NCBI RefSeq assembly: GCF_024385575.1
Contig: NZ_JANFMV010000001.1
Location: forward strand, 3,191,681-3,255,680
Direction of reading: 5' to 3'
DNA from: Rhizobium sp. NRK18
GTDB taxonomy: Bacteria > Pseudomonadota > Alphaproteobacteria > Rhizobiales > Rhizobiaceae
Length of the DNA: 64,000 nucleotides
The position numbers were made by a program, and so were the translations under genes. The notes beneath the pieces were generated by a model, which was not told the DNA's origin, did not search any database, and saw only the letters and a program-made list of their open reading frames with translations. Shown here piece after piece: positions 27,885 to 39,217 of this stretch (the first letter of the stretch is position 1; each line of letters starts with the position of its first letter).

Positions 27885-30080
27885 GTGAAGTCGATCAATC
27901 TGGGCGTTTCTCACCGTCTTTCCATTGCCATCATATTTCCGCTGCTCGGGCTCCTCTGCTTCGCAGCGATTGCATTGACCAATACCTACACATCGATGAG
28001 CGGGTATCGCAGCCTCGGCGAATTGCAGCAGGCGCTGAACAAGATCAACGTGCTGAACGGCAGCCTGCGCGAGGAACGCAGCGCCGCCGGGCGGTTCCTG
28101 ACCGACGACAAGGCGACCGACCCATCCGCTCTGTCTGCCTCGCGACAGCAGACCAATGCGGCGCTTACGGATCTCGATGGTGCGGTGGCTGTCCTGAAGA
28201 AGACCGACGGCGTAATCAAGGACGATGTGCTTGCCAATCTGAACACGGCGATCGCCGGCCTTGGCGACATCCGCAAGAAGGTCGATCAGCGCGAGCTTTC
28301 CTTCACCGGCGCCATCTTCGCCTATACGGCGCTGATCGAACCGCTCCTCGACTTCGAGCAGGCCAGCAGCCGCGCCAGCAGCGACGTCAACATCGCGCTG
28401 AAATCCGCCGCGATTGCCGACATTGCCCTGGTGATCGAAGACGCAGCCCAGGAGCGGGCGATGATCGACAGCGCGATCGCCGCCGAAAAGCTGACCACCG
28501 TCCAGTTCGAAAAGTTCCTCGATTATACGGTTTCGCAGGACCTGCACCTCGGCCTCTTCATGCGCGCCCAGGACACCGACCTCAAGGCGGCTTTTGAAGA
28601 CATCCTGAAGTCCGACGACGTCGTCGGCCTCAAGCGGTTCGACGGCAAGCTGCGCCGGGTCGGCCCGGACGGCAAGATCCGCGGCAAGGCCTTCGATGGC
28701 TGGTTCGAAACGACCACCAAGCGCATCGACAAGCTGGTCGAGATGCAGCACGCCTCCGAGCAGCGCATCACCGAACTTTCGACCGATCTCTATGAGTCGG
28801 CGAAGCTCTCCACCATTCTCTGGTCGCTTGCCACCGTGCTTGTGGCCGGCATCACCATCGTGCTCGCCGTCATGCTCGGCCGCTCGATCACCCGACCGCT
28901 TGCCGCACTGACCGGTTCGCTGCAGGCGATTGCCGGCGGCAATTATGACGCGGACGTTCCCGGCACCAGCCGCAAGGACGAGATCGGCGTCATGGCCAAC
29001 GCGGTCGCGCATCTTCAGGAAGGCGCGCGCGAGAAGATCCGCCTCGAGGAGCAGGAAGAGGCAAATCGGATCGCAACAGCGCGCGAACGGGAAGCCAACG
29101 ATTTCGAGAAGAATGCCCGCGCCGAAGAGCTGTCGTCTGCCGTCTCGGCGCTAGCGAACGGCCTCGGCCGGCTGGCCGCCGGCGACATTTCCGAGGACAT
29201 CGGCGAGACCTTCACCGCCGACCTCGATCGCCTGCGCCTCGACTTCAACGCCGCCCAGGCGCATCTGCGCAGCGTTCTCTCCGTCGTCGACGCCACCGCC
29301 CGGTCTATCCGGCTCAACGCCGCCGAGATGGAAAGCGCATCCGGCGACCTCTCGCACCGCACCGAACAGCAGGCCGCCTCGCTCGAGGAGACCGCCGCGG
29401 CGCTCGAGGAGATCACCGCCACCGTCAAGTCCTCCTCCGAACGGGCGAGCGAAGCCGGTGAAATTGCATCGCGGACCGTCCAGGCGACATCACGGTCCGC
29501 CGCCGTCGTCGGCAATGCCGTCGAGGCCATGGGCCGGATCGAGAGTTCGGCGGCAAAGATCAGCCAGATCATCTCGGTGATGGACGACATCGCCTTCCAG
29601 ACCAACCTCCTGGCGCTGAATGCCGGCGTCGAGGCGGCCCGGGCGGGCGAAGCCGGCAAGGGCTTTGCCGTCGTCGCACAGGAAGTCCGTGAACTGGCCG
29701 GCCGGTCCGCCAATGCCGCCAAGGAAATCAAGGCACTGATCAACGCATCGAATGCGGAAGTGAAGGCCGGCGTGTCTCTTGTCACCGAGACCGGCGAAAC
29801 GCTTGGCGAGATCGAGCACTTCGTCAACGACATGCTGCACCGTATTCAGTCGATCGCCGGCTCCTCGCAGGAGCAGTTCGCGAGCCTCTCGGCGATCAAC
29901 GGCTCTGTGACCTCGATGGATCAGATGACGCAGCGCAACGCGGCCATGGTGGAGCAGACTTCCGCCGCCACCGCGCAGCTTTCCACGGAAGCGCAGACGC
30001 TGGCGGAAGGGCTGGCAAGCTTCAACCTGTCGCCTGGCGGAAACCGTAGCCAGATGAGCAGGGTGCGAAGCGCCGCCTGA
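27885..30080 (+). CDS. Methyl-accepting chemotaxis protein with NIT sensor domain
   Basis: Transmembrane chemoreceptor of 731 residues. A first membrane helix at residues 12-35 ([20 protein letters not shown]) leads to a periplasmic region of about 270 residues that resembles the nitrate/nitrite-sensing NIT domain ([15 protein letters not shown] motif, then [19 protein letters not shown]). A second helix ([20 protein letters not shown]) precedes a HAMP domain ([21 protein letters not shown]), then a signalling domain with the conserved tip [20 protein letters not shown]. The GTG at 27885 follows GGGGA and is preferred over the ATG at 27846. No CheR/CheB tethering pentapeptide is visible at the C-terminus (RVRSAA). 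Confidence 0.9.
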   Translation: MKSINLGVSHRLSIAIIFPLLGLLCFAAIALTNTYTSMSGYRSLGELQQALNKINVLNGSLREERSAAGRFLTDDKATDPSALSASRQQTNAALTDLDGAVAVLKKTDGVIKDDVLANLNTAIAGLGDIRKKVDQRELSFTGAIFAYTALIEPLLDFEQASSRASSDVNIALKSAAIADIALVIEDAAQERAMIDSAIAAEKLTTVQFEKFLDYTVSQDLHLGLFMRAQDTDLKAAFEDILKSDDVVGLKRFDGKLRRVGPDGKIRGKAFDGWFETTTKRIDKLVEMQHASEQRITELSTDLYESAKLSTILWSLATVLVAGITIVLAVMLGRSITRPLAALTGSLQAIAGGNYDADVPGTSRKDEIGVMANAVAHLQEGAREKIRLEEQEEANRIATAREREANDFEKNARAEELSSAVSALANGLGRLAAGDISEDIGETFTADLDRLRLDFNAAQAHLRSVLSVVDATARSIRLNAAEMESASGDLSHRTEQQAASLEETAAALEEITATVKSSSERASEAGEIASRTVQATSRSAAVVGNAVEAMGRIESSAAKISQIISVMDDIAFQTNLLALNAGVEAARAGEAGKGFAVVAQEVRELAGRSANAAKEIKALINASNAEVKAGVSLVTETGETLGEIEHFVNDMLHRIQSIAGSSQEQFASLSAINGSVTSMDQMTQRNAAMVEQTSAATAQLSTEAQTLAEGLASFNLSPGGNRSQMSRVRSAA

Positions 30081-30101
30081 CCGGCTTCAACGTGATAACG
30101 C

Positions 30102-30134
30102 AAAAGGCCGGCGGCTCATCACCGCCGGCCTTTT
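30102..30134. terminator. Bidirectional terminator between chemoreceptor and adhP
   Basis: 13-bp stem AAAAGGCCGGCGG (30102-30114) and CCGCCGGCCTTTT (30122-30134) with a 7-nt loop, between convergent genes. Confidence 0.9.
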
Positions 30135-30168
30135 CATGTAATTGTATCGTCGCTGTAAGTCAGCGCGG

Positions 30169-31197
30169 TCAGGAAGCCAGATCAAGAACGATGCGGCCGT
30201 CGATCTTGCCTTCCTCCATGCGGGCGAAGATCGCGTTGATGTTCTCGATCTTGTCCCAGGTGAAGTGCGAAGCGACCTTGCCCTCGCCGGCGAACTGCAG
30301 CGATTCCTCGAGGTCCTGTCGCGTGCCGACGATAGAGCCGCGCACGGTGATGCGCTTCAGCACGGTGTCGAAGACCGGCAGGCTGATCATCGACGGCGGC
30401 AGACCGACCAGCGCCATGGTGCCCTTCGAGCGCAGCATGTGGAACGCCTGCTCCATGGCCTTGGGCGAAACCGCCGTCACCAGCGCACCATGCACGCCAC
30501 CGACCGCCTTCTGGACCTCCTCGACTGCTCCCGCGTCGCGGGCGTCGACAATCAGGTCGGCGCCGAGCGACCTGGCGAGATCAAGCTTGTCCTTGAAGAT
30601 ATCGACTGCGGCGACATGCATGCCCATGGCCTTGGCGTACTGGACCGCCATGTGGCCGAGGCCGCCGATGCCGGAGATGAGCACCCATTCGCCGGGGCGC
30701 ACTTCGGTTTCCTTCAGCCCCTTGTAGACAGTGACGCCGGCGCACAGCACGGGCGCCGCCGGGCCAAATTCGAGCTTGTCCGGCAGGATGCCGACGTAAT
30801 CGGGATCGGCAAGGCCGTACTGGGCGAAGGTACCGTTGACGGAGTAGCCGGTATTCTGCTGCTTGCTGCAGAGCGTTTCCCAGCCGGTGCGGCACGGATT
30901 GCAGCAGCCGCAGGCGGTGTGCAGCCACGGTACGCCGACGCGGTCGCCCTCCTTGACGCTCGTGACCCCGGCGCCCAGTTTCGCGACGTAGCCGACGCCC
31001 TCGTGACCCGGAATGAAGGGTGGATTGGGCTTCACCGGCCAGTCGCCATGGGCGGCGTGGAGGTCCGTGTGGCAGACTCCGGTCGCCTCATACTTCACCA
31101 GGATCTGGCCGGGTCCGGGCTCGGGCACCGGCACCTCCTCGATGACAAGAGGCTTCTTGAACTCGCGCACCACGGCTGCTTTCATGGTCATTGCCAT
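30169..31197 (-). CDS. adhP: Zinc-dependent alcohol dehydrogenase, propanol-preferring type
   Basis: Medium-chain NAD(P)-dependent alcohol dehydrogenase of 342 residues. Catalytic-zinc ligands: Cys in GVCHTDLHA, His-Glu in GHEGVG, Cys in VLCAGVTVYKG. Structural-zinc cysteines: CGCCNPCRTGWETLC. Rossmann motif GIGGLGHMAVQYAKAMG. The start ATG at 31197 (MAMTMKAAVVREF) has GGGAG upstream; the open frame before it is rejected. This is the AdhP/AdhA class used for ethanol and other short alcohols. It is monocistronic, upstream of a long AT-rich gap. Confidence 0.93.
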   Translation of the reverse strand: MAMTMKAAVVREFKKPLVIEEVPVPEPGPGQILVKYEATGVCHTDLHAAHGDWPVKPNPPFIPGHEGVGYVAKLGAGVTSVKEGDRVGVPWLHTACGCCNPCRTGWETLCSKQQNTGYSVNGTFAQYGLADPDYVGILPDKLEFGPAAPVLCAGVTVYKGLKETEVRPGEWVLISGIGGLGHMAVQYAKAMGMHVAAVDIFKDKLDLARSLGADLIVDARDAGAVEEVQKAVGGVHGALVTAVSPKAMEQAFHMLRSKGTMALVGLPPSMISLPVFDTVLKRITVRGSIVGTRQDLEESLQFAGEGKVASHFTWDKIENINAIFARMEEGKIDGRIVLDLAS

Positions 31198-31862
31198 TTC
31201 AATCTCCCAAATTTGCCAACAGGTCGACGCCGCCAAAACCCGCGAGAGCGGACGACGCATGCGTTGGGGAAAAACGTGTCTGTTTAAACCACAGGGCTGG
31301 ACGGTAGTCCGAAATGGACACTAGCCGAGAGATCACACGCACAAATTGACCTGCGTCAATCGGGGTCTCACGCACTCGAAAATCAATACTTGAAAGTATA
31401 TTATATGGAGGTTTATCAGCTCCAAACACAGCGAAACGTTGTCACAGTCAAGGGTTGTGCTCTCGACGACGCGCCTCCGCGAAATAGCTCAGTTTGCGCT
31501 TCATATGAGCGCGCTCAATTTATAAAAATCCGAAAAAGACTCAATAATATATCTGATTTACCTTTTAAATCTCAGCTTATTTTCTGTATATTTTTTCTAT
31601 ATCAAATTTTAATAACTTTTATATTTCATTCATCCCTTCATAATTGATCGTTCGATTATAAATATTAGTGCGCTAACGACAATATACAAACAAAATTCCG
31701 CATTTACACCGAAATATTCACCAAATTTTTTTGGCTTCGCCATGATAGAGCAAGCCCCTGATTGCATTAGCGATTTTTAATGTACCCGGAAAACTCAGGC
31801 CAAAAGGATGACAATCGAAGCGATTCGATAAGGCAATCTTAATATGTCCGGCAAAGCATATC
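31198..31862. other. AT-rich intergenic gap (665 bp) between adhP and the TadE gene
   Basis: Long non-coding stretch, much richer in A and T than the rest of the core part of the window, especially 31380-31720. It must hold the promoters of the divergent adhP and TadE genes. One weak open frame (31390-31647) looks non-coding. No tRNA, repeat or transposase remnant was seen. Confidence 0.6.
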
Positions 31863-32309
31863 ATGGAAACAGCGAGTATCATGACCATGATAGACGTACA
31901 AACGATCAAATCCGACAATAAAGGCGCCGCAGCAATAGAGTTCGCCATTCTGGCCCCAGTATTCATTCTGCTTCTTCTCACCTTCGTGGCCTATGGCATA
32001 TATCTCGGCGCAGCGCATGCAGTTCAACAACTGGCCGCCGACGCCTCGCGGGCGGCAATTGCCGGGCTTGACGCAAACGAGCGGCAAACGCTCGCAACGG
32101 CCTATATCCGCTCCTCTTCGCTCGACGGCACCTTCCTTGATCTCGACAAGCTGTCGGTCAAGGTCGAGACCGACCCTTTGGACGCCAAGCAGTTTACCGT
32201 GGCGCTATCCTATGACGCATCCAGCCTGCCGATCTGGTCTCTTTATTCCTTCGTCATGCCCGGCCAGGTGATCCACCGCTATTCAACCATTCGCGTGGGA
32301 GGCATATGA
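31863..32309 (+). CDS. TadE-family pseudopilin-like protein
   Basis: A 148-residue protein with the TadE pattern: a short positive N-terminus, then KGAAAIEFAILAPVFILLLL and a membrane helix to about residue 50 (the E in AIEFA mimics the pilin Glu5), then a small soluble domain. TadE-like minor pseudopilins help assemble Flp/Tad pili. Its stop overlaps the start of the TadG-like gene, so the two form an operon. No other tad genes (tadA, tadB, tadC, rcpA, flp) are visible within the window. Several in-frame ATG starts exist; the first is used. Confidence 0.82.
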   Translation: METASIMTMIDVQTIKSDNKGAAAIEFAILAPVFILLLLTFVAYGIYLGAAHAVQQLAADASRAAIAGLDANERQTLATAYIRSSSLDGTFLDLDKLSVKVETDPLDAKQFTVALSYDASSLPIWSLYSFVMPGQVIHRYSTIRVGGI

Positions 32310-34045
32310 TGGGCAATTCGGCATGGCCGCTGGCCAGGTTCGCCAAGGACAAAGCCGGCAACATCGCCATCATGGCGGCGATCAGCATGCCGGTCGTCAT
32401 CGGCGCCGTCGCACTCGGTGTCGACTACGGGGCGCTGACCCTTCAATACCGCAATGCGCAGACGACGGCGGATCTGGCCTCCATCGAGGCGACCTGGGAC
32501 GCGGCGCATGCGCAGGAAGCCGTGCGCAAGTTCCTCGCGAACAACCAGCTGAATTACGCGATCGAAACGGAAAACGGCGCAGTGCTGCCGGACGGAACGC
32601 AGATCACCACCGAGCAGCTCTCCGACCTCGGCCTGACGGTGCTCAAGGTGGAGCCCGGCATGTATCAGCCGGATCCTTCTCTCGCGGTCGAAGACCGCTT
32701 CAGCCCCACCTCCTTTGCCCCCGACGCCGTACTCGTCACGGCGAAGCAGAGGGCCGAGCTCTATTTCGCCTCAACCTTTGCCAAGCGCTTCGATTTTCAG
32801 GTCTCCGGCACAGCCGCCGCCTCGAAACAGGCGTCGTTCTGGATCGGCAGCCGGCTGGCGTCGCTGAATGGCGGGATCATCAACGCCGTGCTCGGCGCTC
32901 TTGTCGGGGCGAACGTGTCGCTTCAGGTCGCGGACTATCAGGCACTGGTGGATGCCGACGTCGATCTATTCGCCTTCTCCGAAGCCCTGGCAACCGAGTT
33001 GCGGCTGACCGGCGTCACCTATGACGACATCCTGAAGCAAGAGGTCAGTCTGCCACAGATCCTGTCGGCGATCGCGGCGACAAAGGGCGTATCGAGCAAA
33101 GCGCAAAACGCGCTGCGGGCGCTTGAAATTGCGCTCGGTGCGGTGAAGGTTCGCGTCAAGCTCGCCGACCTCATCGACTTCGGCGCGATTGGCGCCAACA
33201 GGCTCGGCAACCATCAGTCACTGGCTGCTTACGGCAACATCATGCAGCTTGTCACAAGCGCTGCGGCGCTTGCGAATGGCGAGCGGCAGGCTGACATTTC
33301 CCTCGCGCTGACGGTACCGGGTCTGGCAAGCACGAAACTTCGCCTTGCCATCGGCCAGCCGGCGCAACATTCCCCCAACTTTGCCTCCGGCGGTCCGGAA
33401 ACCTTCGTACGGACCGCGCAGGTCCGCCTGTCGCTGGTCACGGAGATTGCCGGACTTGCCGACCTGCTCGGCACCAGGATCAGACTGCCGGTCTTTATCG
33501 AGGCGGCGGATGCACATGCAAATCTGGCGTCCCTGTCCTGCAACGGCTCGATGGGAAGCACCGGCGCCGTTGTGCTCGCCGTGACCCCGGGGCTTGCGCA
33601 GGCCGCCATCGGCGAGTTCGACGAGAACCGCTTCGACAGCTTTTCAAGCGCGATTTCGATCAGCAGGGCGACGCTGGTGCAAACGCCACTTTTGAAGATC
33701 GATGGTTCTGCCGATGTCGACATCGGCAACCAGTCGGCAACGCGCATCCACTTTTCGGCCAACGACATCGCCAACCGGACTGTGAAGACGGTTTCGACAC
33801 ACGACATCGCCGGCTCGCTGACAAGCACGCTGATCGGCAGGCTGTCGCTGGATGTGAAGACGCTCGGCCTTACGCTGTCGACGCCAACGACCCTGCAGGC
33901 GGCTCTGGCGAAGACACTCTCTTCGGCCGCAGCTCCCATCGATGCCGTCGTCTACAATACGCTGCTGACGCTCGGCGTCAGGGTCGGCGAAGCGGATGTC
34001 GGTGTGACCGGGTTGAAATGCGGCGCGCCGGTTCTCGTCCAGTAG
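32306..34045 (+). CDS. TadG-family pilus-assembly-like protein
   Basis: A 579-residue protein. The N-terminus (FAKDKAGNIAIMAAISMPVV, then GAVALGVDYGALTLQYRNAQ) is the TadG-like/TadE-like membrane-anchor motif, followed by a large extracytoplasmic region rich in Ala, Ser and Thr with no recognised domain (no von Willebrand factor domain seen). It overlaps the TadE gene by 4 bp. The pair may belong to a Tad/Flp pilus whose main operon is elsewhere, or form an independent envelope system. The C-terminal segment has two widely spaced Cys (LSCNGS, LKCGAP). Confidence 0.8.
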   Translation: MMGNSAWPLARFAKDKAGNIAIMAAISMPVVIGAVALGVDYGALTLQYRNAQTTADLASIEATWDAAHAQEAVRKFLANNQLNYAIETENGAVLPDGTQITTEQLSDLGLTVLKVEPGMYQPDPSLAVEDRFSPTSFAPDAVLVTAKQRAELYFASTFAKRFDFQVSGTAAASKQASFWIGSRLASLNGGIINAVLGALVGANVSLQVADYQALVDADVDLFAFSEALATELRLTGVTYDDILKQEVSLPQILSAIAATKGVSSKAQNALRALEIALGAVKVRVKLADLIDFGAIGANRLGNHQSLAAYGNIMQLVTSAAALANGERQADISLALTVPGLASTKLRLAIGQPAQHSPNFASGGPETFVRTAQVRLSLVTEIAGLADLLGTRIRLPVFIEAADAHANLASLSCNGSMGSTGAVVLAVTPGLAQAAIGEFDENRFDSFSSAISISRATLVQTPLLKIDGSADVDIGNQSATRIHFSANDIANRTVKTVSTHDIAGSLTSTLIGRLSLDVKTLGLTLSTPTTLQAALAKTLSSAAAPIDAVVYNTLLTLGVRVGEADVGVTGLKCGAPVLVQ

Positions 34046-34049
34046 ACCA

Positions 34050-34475
34050 TCAAGCGACAGCAAGATGATAGGCGAGCAACGCCCACATCAGCACGGTCAT
34101 CAGCACGCCGACCATGAAGGCCGGCTGGCGATAGCGGATGCGGTTGCTGGTGATGTGGATCCAGGCGTGAACGTAGCGGCTTGCGACAAAGATCCAGGCG
34201 AGCAGCACGGCCGGCAGCGTCGCAGCTCCCGTCACATAGAGCGCCAGGCACGTGATGTGGAACAACACCGGCAATTCGAACTGGTTTTCCAGGTTGTTGC
34301 GCACGAACAGGCTTTCGGCCGGCTCGTCCCGATTTTCACGGAACTGCGAGATCCTTGCCGAGCCAGCCTTGACTGCATCCGCGCGACGGATGCCGAGCAG
34401 GACATAGACGATCGAGACCAACAGGAAATGGCCGATCATCGGCCAGAAGATGGCGGGATCATAGTGAGGGGTCAT
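34050..34475 (-). CDS. MAPEG-family membrane protein
   Basis: A 141-residue inner-membrane protein with four predicted helices (FWPMIGHFLLVSIVYVLLGI; LFHITCLALYVTGAATLPAV; LAWIFVASRYVHAWIHI; AFMVGVLMTVLMWALLAYHL). The pattern NRDEPAESLFVRNNLENQFE then RYVHAWIHI matches the MAPEG family (eicosanoid and glutathione metabolism) as found in Proteobacteria. The ATG at 34475 is chosen; the longer frame upstream overlaps the next gene and is a shadow. It probably forms an operon with the membrane protein and guaB upstream. Confidence 0.8.
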   Translation of the reverse strand: MTPHYDPAIFWPMIGHFLLVSIVYVLLGIRRADAVKAGSARISQFRENRDEPAESLFVRNNLENQFELPVLFHITCLALYVTGAATLPAVLLAWIFVASRYVHAWIHITSNRIRYRQPAFMVGVLMTVLMWALLAYHLAVA

Positions 34476-34480
34476 GCGTC

Positions 34481-35053
34481 TCAGCCTTCCGTTGGCGTGC
34501 TCGGTCGAAGCACGGTGAGGCGCAGAACGATGACGCCTGTGATGGTTACGAACATCAGCTTCAGCCGGATCATCCAGGGCAGCAGAAAGGCGAGAAGCGA
34601 CGCGAAGGCGGCGGATGGTTCCGCAGGCGGAAAGAGCAACAGGCAGGAGACGTTTTCGGCATAGTCGCTCGCCATGTAGAGAAACGGCAAGGCGAGCAAG
34701 GCCGATGCGAGCCAGCCCGGAAGATGCGCGCCGCGCCATCGGGCGGCCGGAAGAAGTTGGCGCAGCAGAAGGAAGAGAAAGACGGCAAAGACGAGCGGAA
34801 AGACCATGTCGGTCGTCAGATGCATGGTCTTCAGCAGGGAGGCAGCCGCCTCGTTGCCGGCCAGGCGTTCGCGCAGGTAAAGCAGGCTTTCCGGCGTGGC
34901 GAAGACGTCCTTGTCCGGCATCACCGCATGCGGCAATTCCGAACCGAAGCGCCACGGAAACCAGAGACCGTTGATCGCAAAGAGAACGGCGCTGGCGAGC
35001 CCCGTCAGCCACAGGGCTCGCCGATTGTTCACATTATCGCCGTCCGGCAACAA
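34481..35053 (-). CDS. Hypothetical membrane protein
   Basis: About 183-190 residues with four predicted helices (ALWLTGLASAVLFAINGLWF; MVFPLVFAVFLFLLLRQLLP; GWLASALLALPFLYMASDYA; AAFASLLAFLLPWMIRLKLM). No family recognised, though the overall form recalls small DUF membrane proteins found next to MAPEG genes. The frame starts with a TTG directly after the guaB stop codon at 35054; a GTG at 35032 is an alternative. The 5-bp gap to the MAPEG gene implies co-transcription. Confidence 0.65.
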   Translation of the reverse strand: MLPDGDNVNNRRALWLTGLASAVLFAINGLWFPWRFGSELPHAVMPDKDVFATPESLLYLRERLAGNEAAASLLKTMHLTTDMVFPLVFAVFLFLLLRQLLPAARWRGAHLPGWLASALLALPFLYMASDYAENVSCLLLFPPAEPSAAFASLLAFLLPWMIRLKLMFVTITGVIVLRLTVLRPSTPTEG

Positions 35054-36559
<1,506 letters not shown>

Positions 36560-36724
36560 TTAGAATAGGATCGTCACCGGCCTGATGATGTGAGTCGCTC
36601 AGTACGGAACCTTGCAAGAGATTCTTGGAAGTTGGCGAGGGCTGGTAACATGTTCATGACGGGAAGGGAAGAAGGCATTCCATTTTTCTGCCCTCCCCTC
36701 CTTTCCGTAGCCAGGAGCCCGGTA

Positions 36725-37015
36725 GTGGACGACAGACATATGATGCGCAACATCGGACCGAAATCTCGCAAGCTCCTGGAAGAGGTCGACATCTTCTCCC
36801 TCGAGAATCTGGCGGAGCTCGGCTCCGTCGAGGCCTATGCCCGCCTCCGTTTCCGTTTCGGCCGGCAAGTCAATCGCAACATGCTGCATGCGCTGGATGC
36901 CGCACTTTCCGGATGCCGGTGGACGGACCTGTCTGCCGAACGCAAGGCCGAACTCGACGCGGCTGTCGCCATACGCACGACCCAGATCGCCGGTCCGACC
37001 TTACCGGCGGATTAA
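36725..37015 (+). CDS. TfoX/Sxy C-terminal domain protein
   Basis: A small protein (96-97 residues) consisting almost wholly of the TfoX C-terminal helix-hairpin-helix-like domain: NIGPKSRKLLEEVDIFSLEN then LAELGSVEAYARLR and a CRWTDLS stretch. The GTG at 36725 has AGGAG 7 bp upstream, and ATGs at 36740 and 36743 are alternatives; the frame further upstream has no domain. In gammaproteobacteria Sxy/TfoX controls competence; stand-alone C-domains in alphaproteobacteria have no assigned role. It is divergent from guaB. Confidence 0.75.
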   Translation: MDDRHMMRNIGPKSRKLLEEVDIFSLENLAELGSVEAYARLRFRFGRQVNRNMLHALDAALSGCRWTDLSAERKAELDAAVAIRTTQIAGPTLPAD

Positions 37016-37096
37016 ATTCGTAAGCCAGCCATTCCATTTTCTGCAACTTCCGCTACTTTCCCCTCAGCTTCTCAACACCTTCGATCCCGCTCCGTC

Positions 37097-38488
37097 ATGA
37101 ACCGCTCCATTCCGCTGATCCTCGCCGTTGCCCTGTTCATGGAGCAGATGGATTCGACCGTGATCGCGACGGCGCTGCCGGCGATCGCCCGCGACCTGCA
37201 GGTCGAGCCGATCACGCTGAAACTGGCGCTGACCTCCTACATGGTGTCGCTCGCCACCTTCATTCCGGTCAGCGGCTGGATGGCCGACAAGTTCGGCGCC
37301 AAGCGGATCTTCCGCACCGCCATCGCCGTGTTCATGCTCGGCTCGATTGCCTGCGCCTTTTCCGGCAGCCTCCTCGCCTTCGTCGTCTCGCGCTTCCTGC
37401 AGGGCATGGGCGGCGCGATGATGACGCCGGTCGGCCGCCTCGTTCTCCTGCGCACCACCAAGCGCAGCGATCTCGTCTCCGCCATGGCGCTTCTGACCAT
37501 ACCGGCGCTGATCGGCCCGCTCACCGGGCCACCGGTCGGCGGCTTTCTCACCACCTATCTCTCGTGGCACTGGATCTTCTGGATCAACATTCCCTTCGGC
37601 ATCGTCGGCATATGGGTCTCCGGCCTCCTGCTTCCCGACATTCCGACGCGCGGAACGCCAAAGCTCGACATACTCGGCTTCCTGCTGATCGTGATCACAA
37701 CATCCGGAATCGTGTTCGGCCTGTCGGTGATCAGCCTGCCGGCGCTGCCGACCGCGGTTGGCGTGGTCGCGACGATCGCGGGGATTGCCAGCGGCGTCGC
37801 CTATGTCTTCCACGCAAGGCGGCACCCCGCCCCGATGCTCGACCTCAAACTGTTCGACAACAAGGTCTTTCGCGCGGCGGCATCAAGCGGCACGATCTTC
37901 CGGATTTCCACCGGCGCCGTCCCCTTCCTGATGCCACTGATGCTGCAGCTCGGTTTCGGGCTCAATCCATTCCAGTCCGGCATGATCACCTTTGCCGGCG
38001 CGATCGGCGCAATCATGACGAAGTTCATCGCCAAGCGCGTCTATGCCGCCGCCGGCTTCAAGGCGACGCTGATCACCGCGGCCATCACGGCGTCGATCGC
38101 AACGGCGGCCAACAGCCTGTTCACCGCCACGACGCCTTATGCCGTGCTGTTTTGCTTCCTGCTGATGACCGGCTTCTCCCGGTCGTTCTTCTTCACCGGC
38201 AACAATGCGATGAGCTATTCGGAGATCGAGGACGACCGGGCGAGCCAGGCAACGTCGATCTCCTCCGTCCTGCAGCAGGTGAGCCTGGCGCTCGGTGTCG
38301 CGGTGGCGGCGATGATCTTGGAGACGGCGACTTATTTCCGAGGCGAGGCCTTGTCGGTCTCCGACTTCCACCTCGCCTTCCTGCTGATTTCGATCTGGTC
38401 GCTCTGCGCCATCCTGCCGATCCTGAAGCTTCCCGGCGATGCGGGTGCCGCAGTTTCCGGCCACAGACGTCCGGCGGCAGGCGAATAG
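37097..38488 (+). CDS. MFS drug:H+ antiporter-2 family transporter
   Basis: Inner-membrane exporter of 463 residues with 12-14 predicted helices, DHA2 family (EmrB/QacA type). Motif D1-like MEQMDSTVIATALPAIA near the N-terminus, motif A-like GWMADKFGAKRIF, and motif C region ALIGPLTGPPVGGFL are visible. Its function is probably export of toxic compounds; the substrate cannot be inferred. It stands alone, with no adjacent periplasmic adaptor (EmrA) and convergent with rlmE, ending 6 bp from its stop. Confidence 0.88.
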   Translation: MNRSIPLILAVALFMEQMDSTVIATALPAIARDLQVEPITLKLALTSYMVSLATFIPVSGWMADKFGAKRIFRTAIAVFMLGSIACAFSGSLLAFVVSRFLQGMGGAMMTPVGRLVLLRTTKRSDLVSAMALLTIPALIGPLTGPPVGGFLTTYLSWHWIFWINIPFGIVGIWVSGLLLPDIPTRGTPKLDILGFLLIVITTSGIVFGLSVISLPALPTAVGVVATIAGIASGVAYVFHARRHPAPMLDLKLFDNKVFRAAASSGTIFRISTGAVPFLMPLMLQLGFGLNPFQSGMITFAGAIGAIMTKFIAKRVYAAAGFKATLITAAITASIATAANSLFTATTPYAVLFCFLLMTGFSRSFFFTGNNAMSYSEIEDDRASQATSISSVLQQVSLALGVAVAAMILETATYFRGEALSVSDFHLAFLLISIWSLCAILPILKLPGDAGAAVSGHRRPAAGE

Positions 38489-38494
38489 CCGGCG

Positions 38495-39217
38495 CTAGTC
38501 TTCCCCGGCGCCATCATCTTCGACCTGCCGGCCCTTGAAGCCCTTGGCAAGCAGGAACATCTCCACCGATTCCGAGCGCGACGCGCCGGGCTTGACGTGG
38601 ACGACCTGACGGAAATTCTGCTTGAGGAAATTCAGGAGATCCCGCTCCGTGCCGCCCTGGAAGGTCTTGGCAAGGAAATGCCCGCCTTCGGCGAGAACCT
38701 CGACCGCGAAATGCGCGGCGACTTCGCAGAGATGCATGGTGCGCAGATGGTCGGTGCGGTGGTGGCCGGTGGTCGGCGCCGCCATGTCCGACATGACCAG
38801 ATTGGGTGCGCTGCCGATCGCTTCCAGCAGCTTGGCCGGCGCCTCGTCGTCGAGAAAGTCCAACTGCAGGATGGTGACGCCGGGGATCGGCGTCATTTCC
38901 AGGAAATCGATCGCCGCGACGCGGATGTCTTCTTGCGTCGAATTGGTCACCTTGGCGGCGATCTGCGACCAGCTTCCGGGTGCTGCACCCAGGTCGATGA
39001 TGCGCTTGGCACCTTTGAGGATCTGGTGCTTCTCGTCGATCTCCAGCAGCTTGAACGCCGCTCGGGCGCGATAGCCCTCGAGCTTGGCCCGCTGCACGTA
39101 GGGATCGTTGATATGGCGCTCCAGCCAGCGGCGCGACGAGGCCTTCAGCTTCGTCTTCTTGACCTTCTGGCCAAGCTTGCGACCGGTGCGATTGCCGCCT
39201 GTCGGTGGTTTCGTCAT
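38495..39217 (-). CDS. rlmE: 23S rRNA (uridine(2552)-2'-O)-methyltransferase
   Basis: SAM-dependent RNA 2'-O-methyltransferase (RrmJ/FtsJ), 240 residues. The N-terminus is a basic, Lys-rich extension (about residues 1-50), then [17 protein letters not shown] [18 protein letters not shown] motif [13 protein letters not shown], catalytic Asp in [17 protein letters not shown] and catalytic Lys in [10 protein letters not shown]. It modifies the A-loop of 23S rRNA in the assembled 50S subunit. Its start overlaps the stop of the upstream ppx/gppA gene by 4 bp, so the two are co-translated. Confidence 0.95.
   Translation of the reverse strand: MTKPPTGGNRTGRKLGQKVKKTKLKASSRRWLERHINDPYVQRAKLEGYRARAAFKLLEIDEKHQILKGAKRIIDLGAAPGSWSQIAAKVTNSTQEDIRVAAIDFLEMTPIPGVTILQLDFLDDEAPAKLLEAIGSAPNLVMSDMAAPTTGHHRTDHLRTMHLCEVAAHFAVEVLAEGGHFLAKTFQGGTERDLLNFLKQNFRQVVHVKPGASRSESVEMFLLAKGFKGRQVEDDGAGED

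Noticed and set aside
31390..31647. Possible 85-residue gene in the AT-rich gap
   Set aside because: Composition follows the surrounding AT-rich DNA, no ribosome binding site fits, and the translation has no domain-like pattern.
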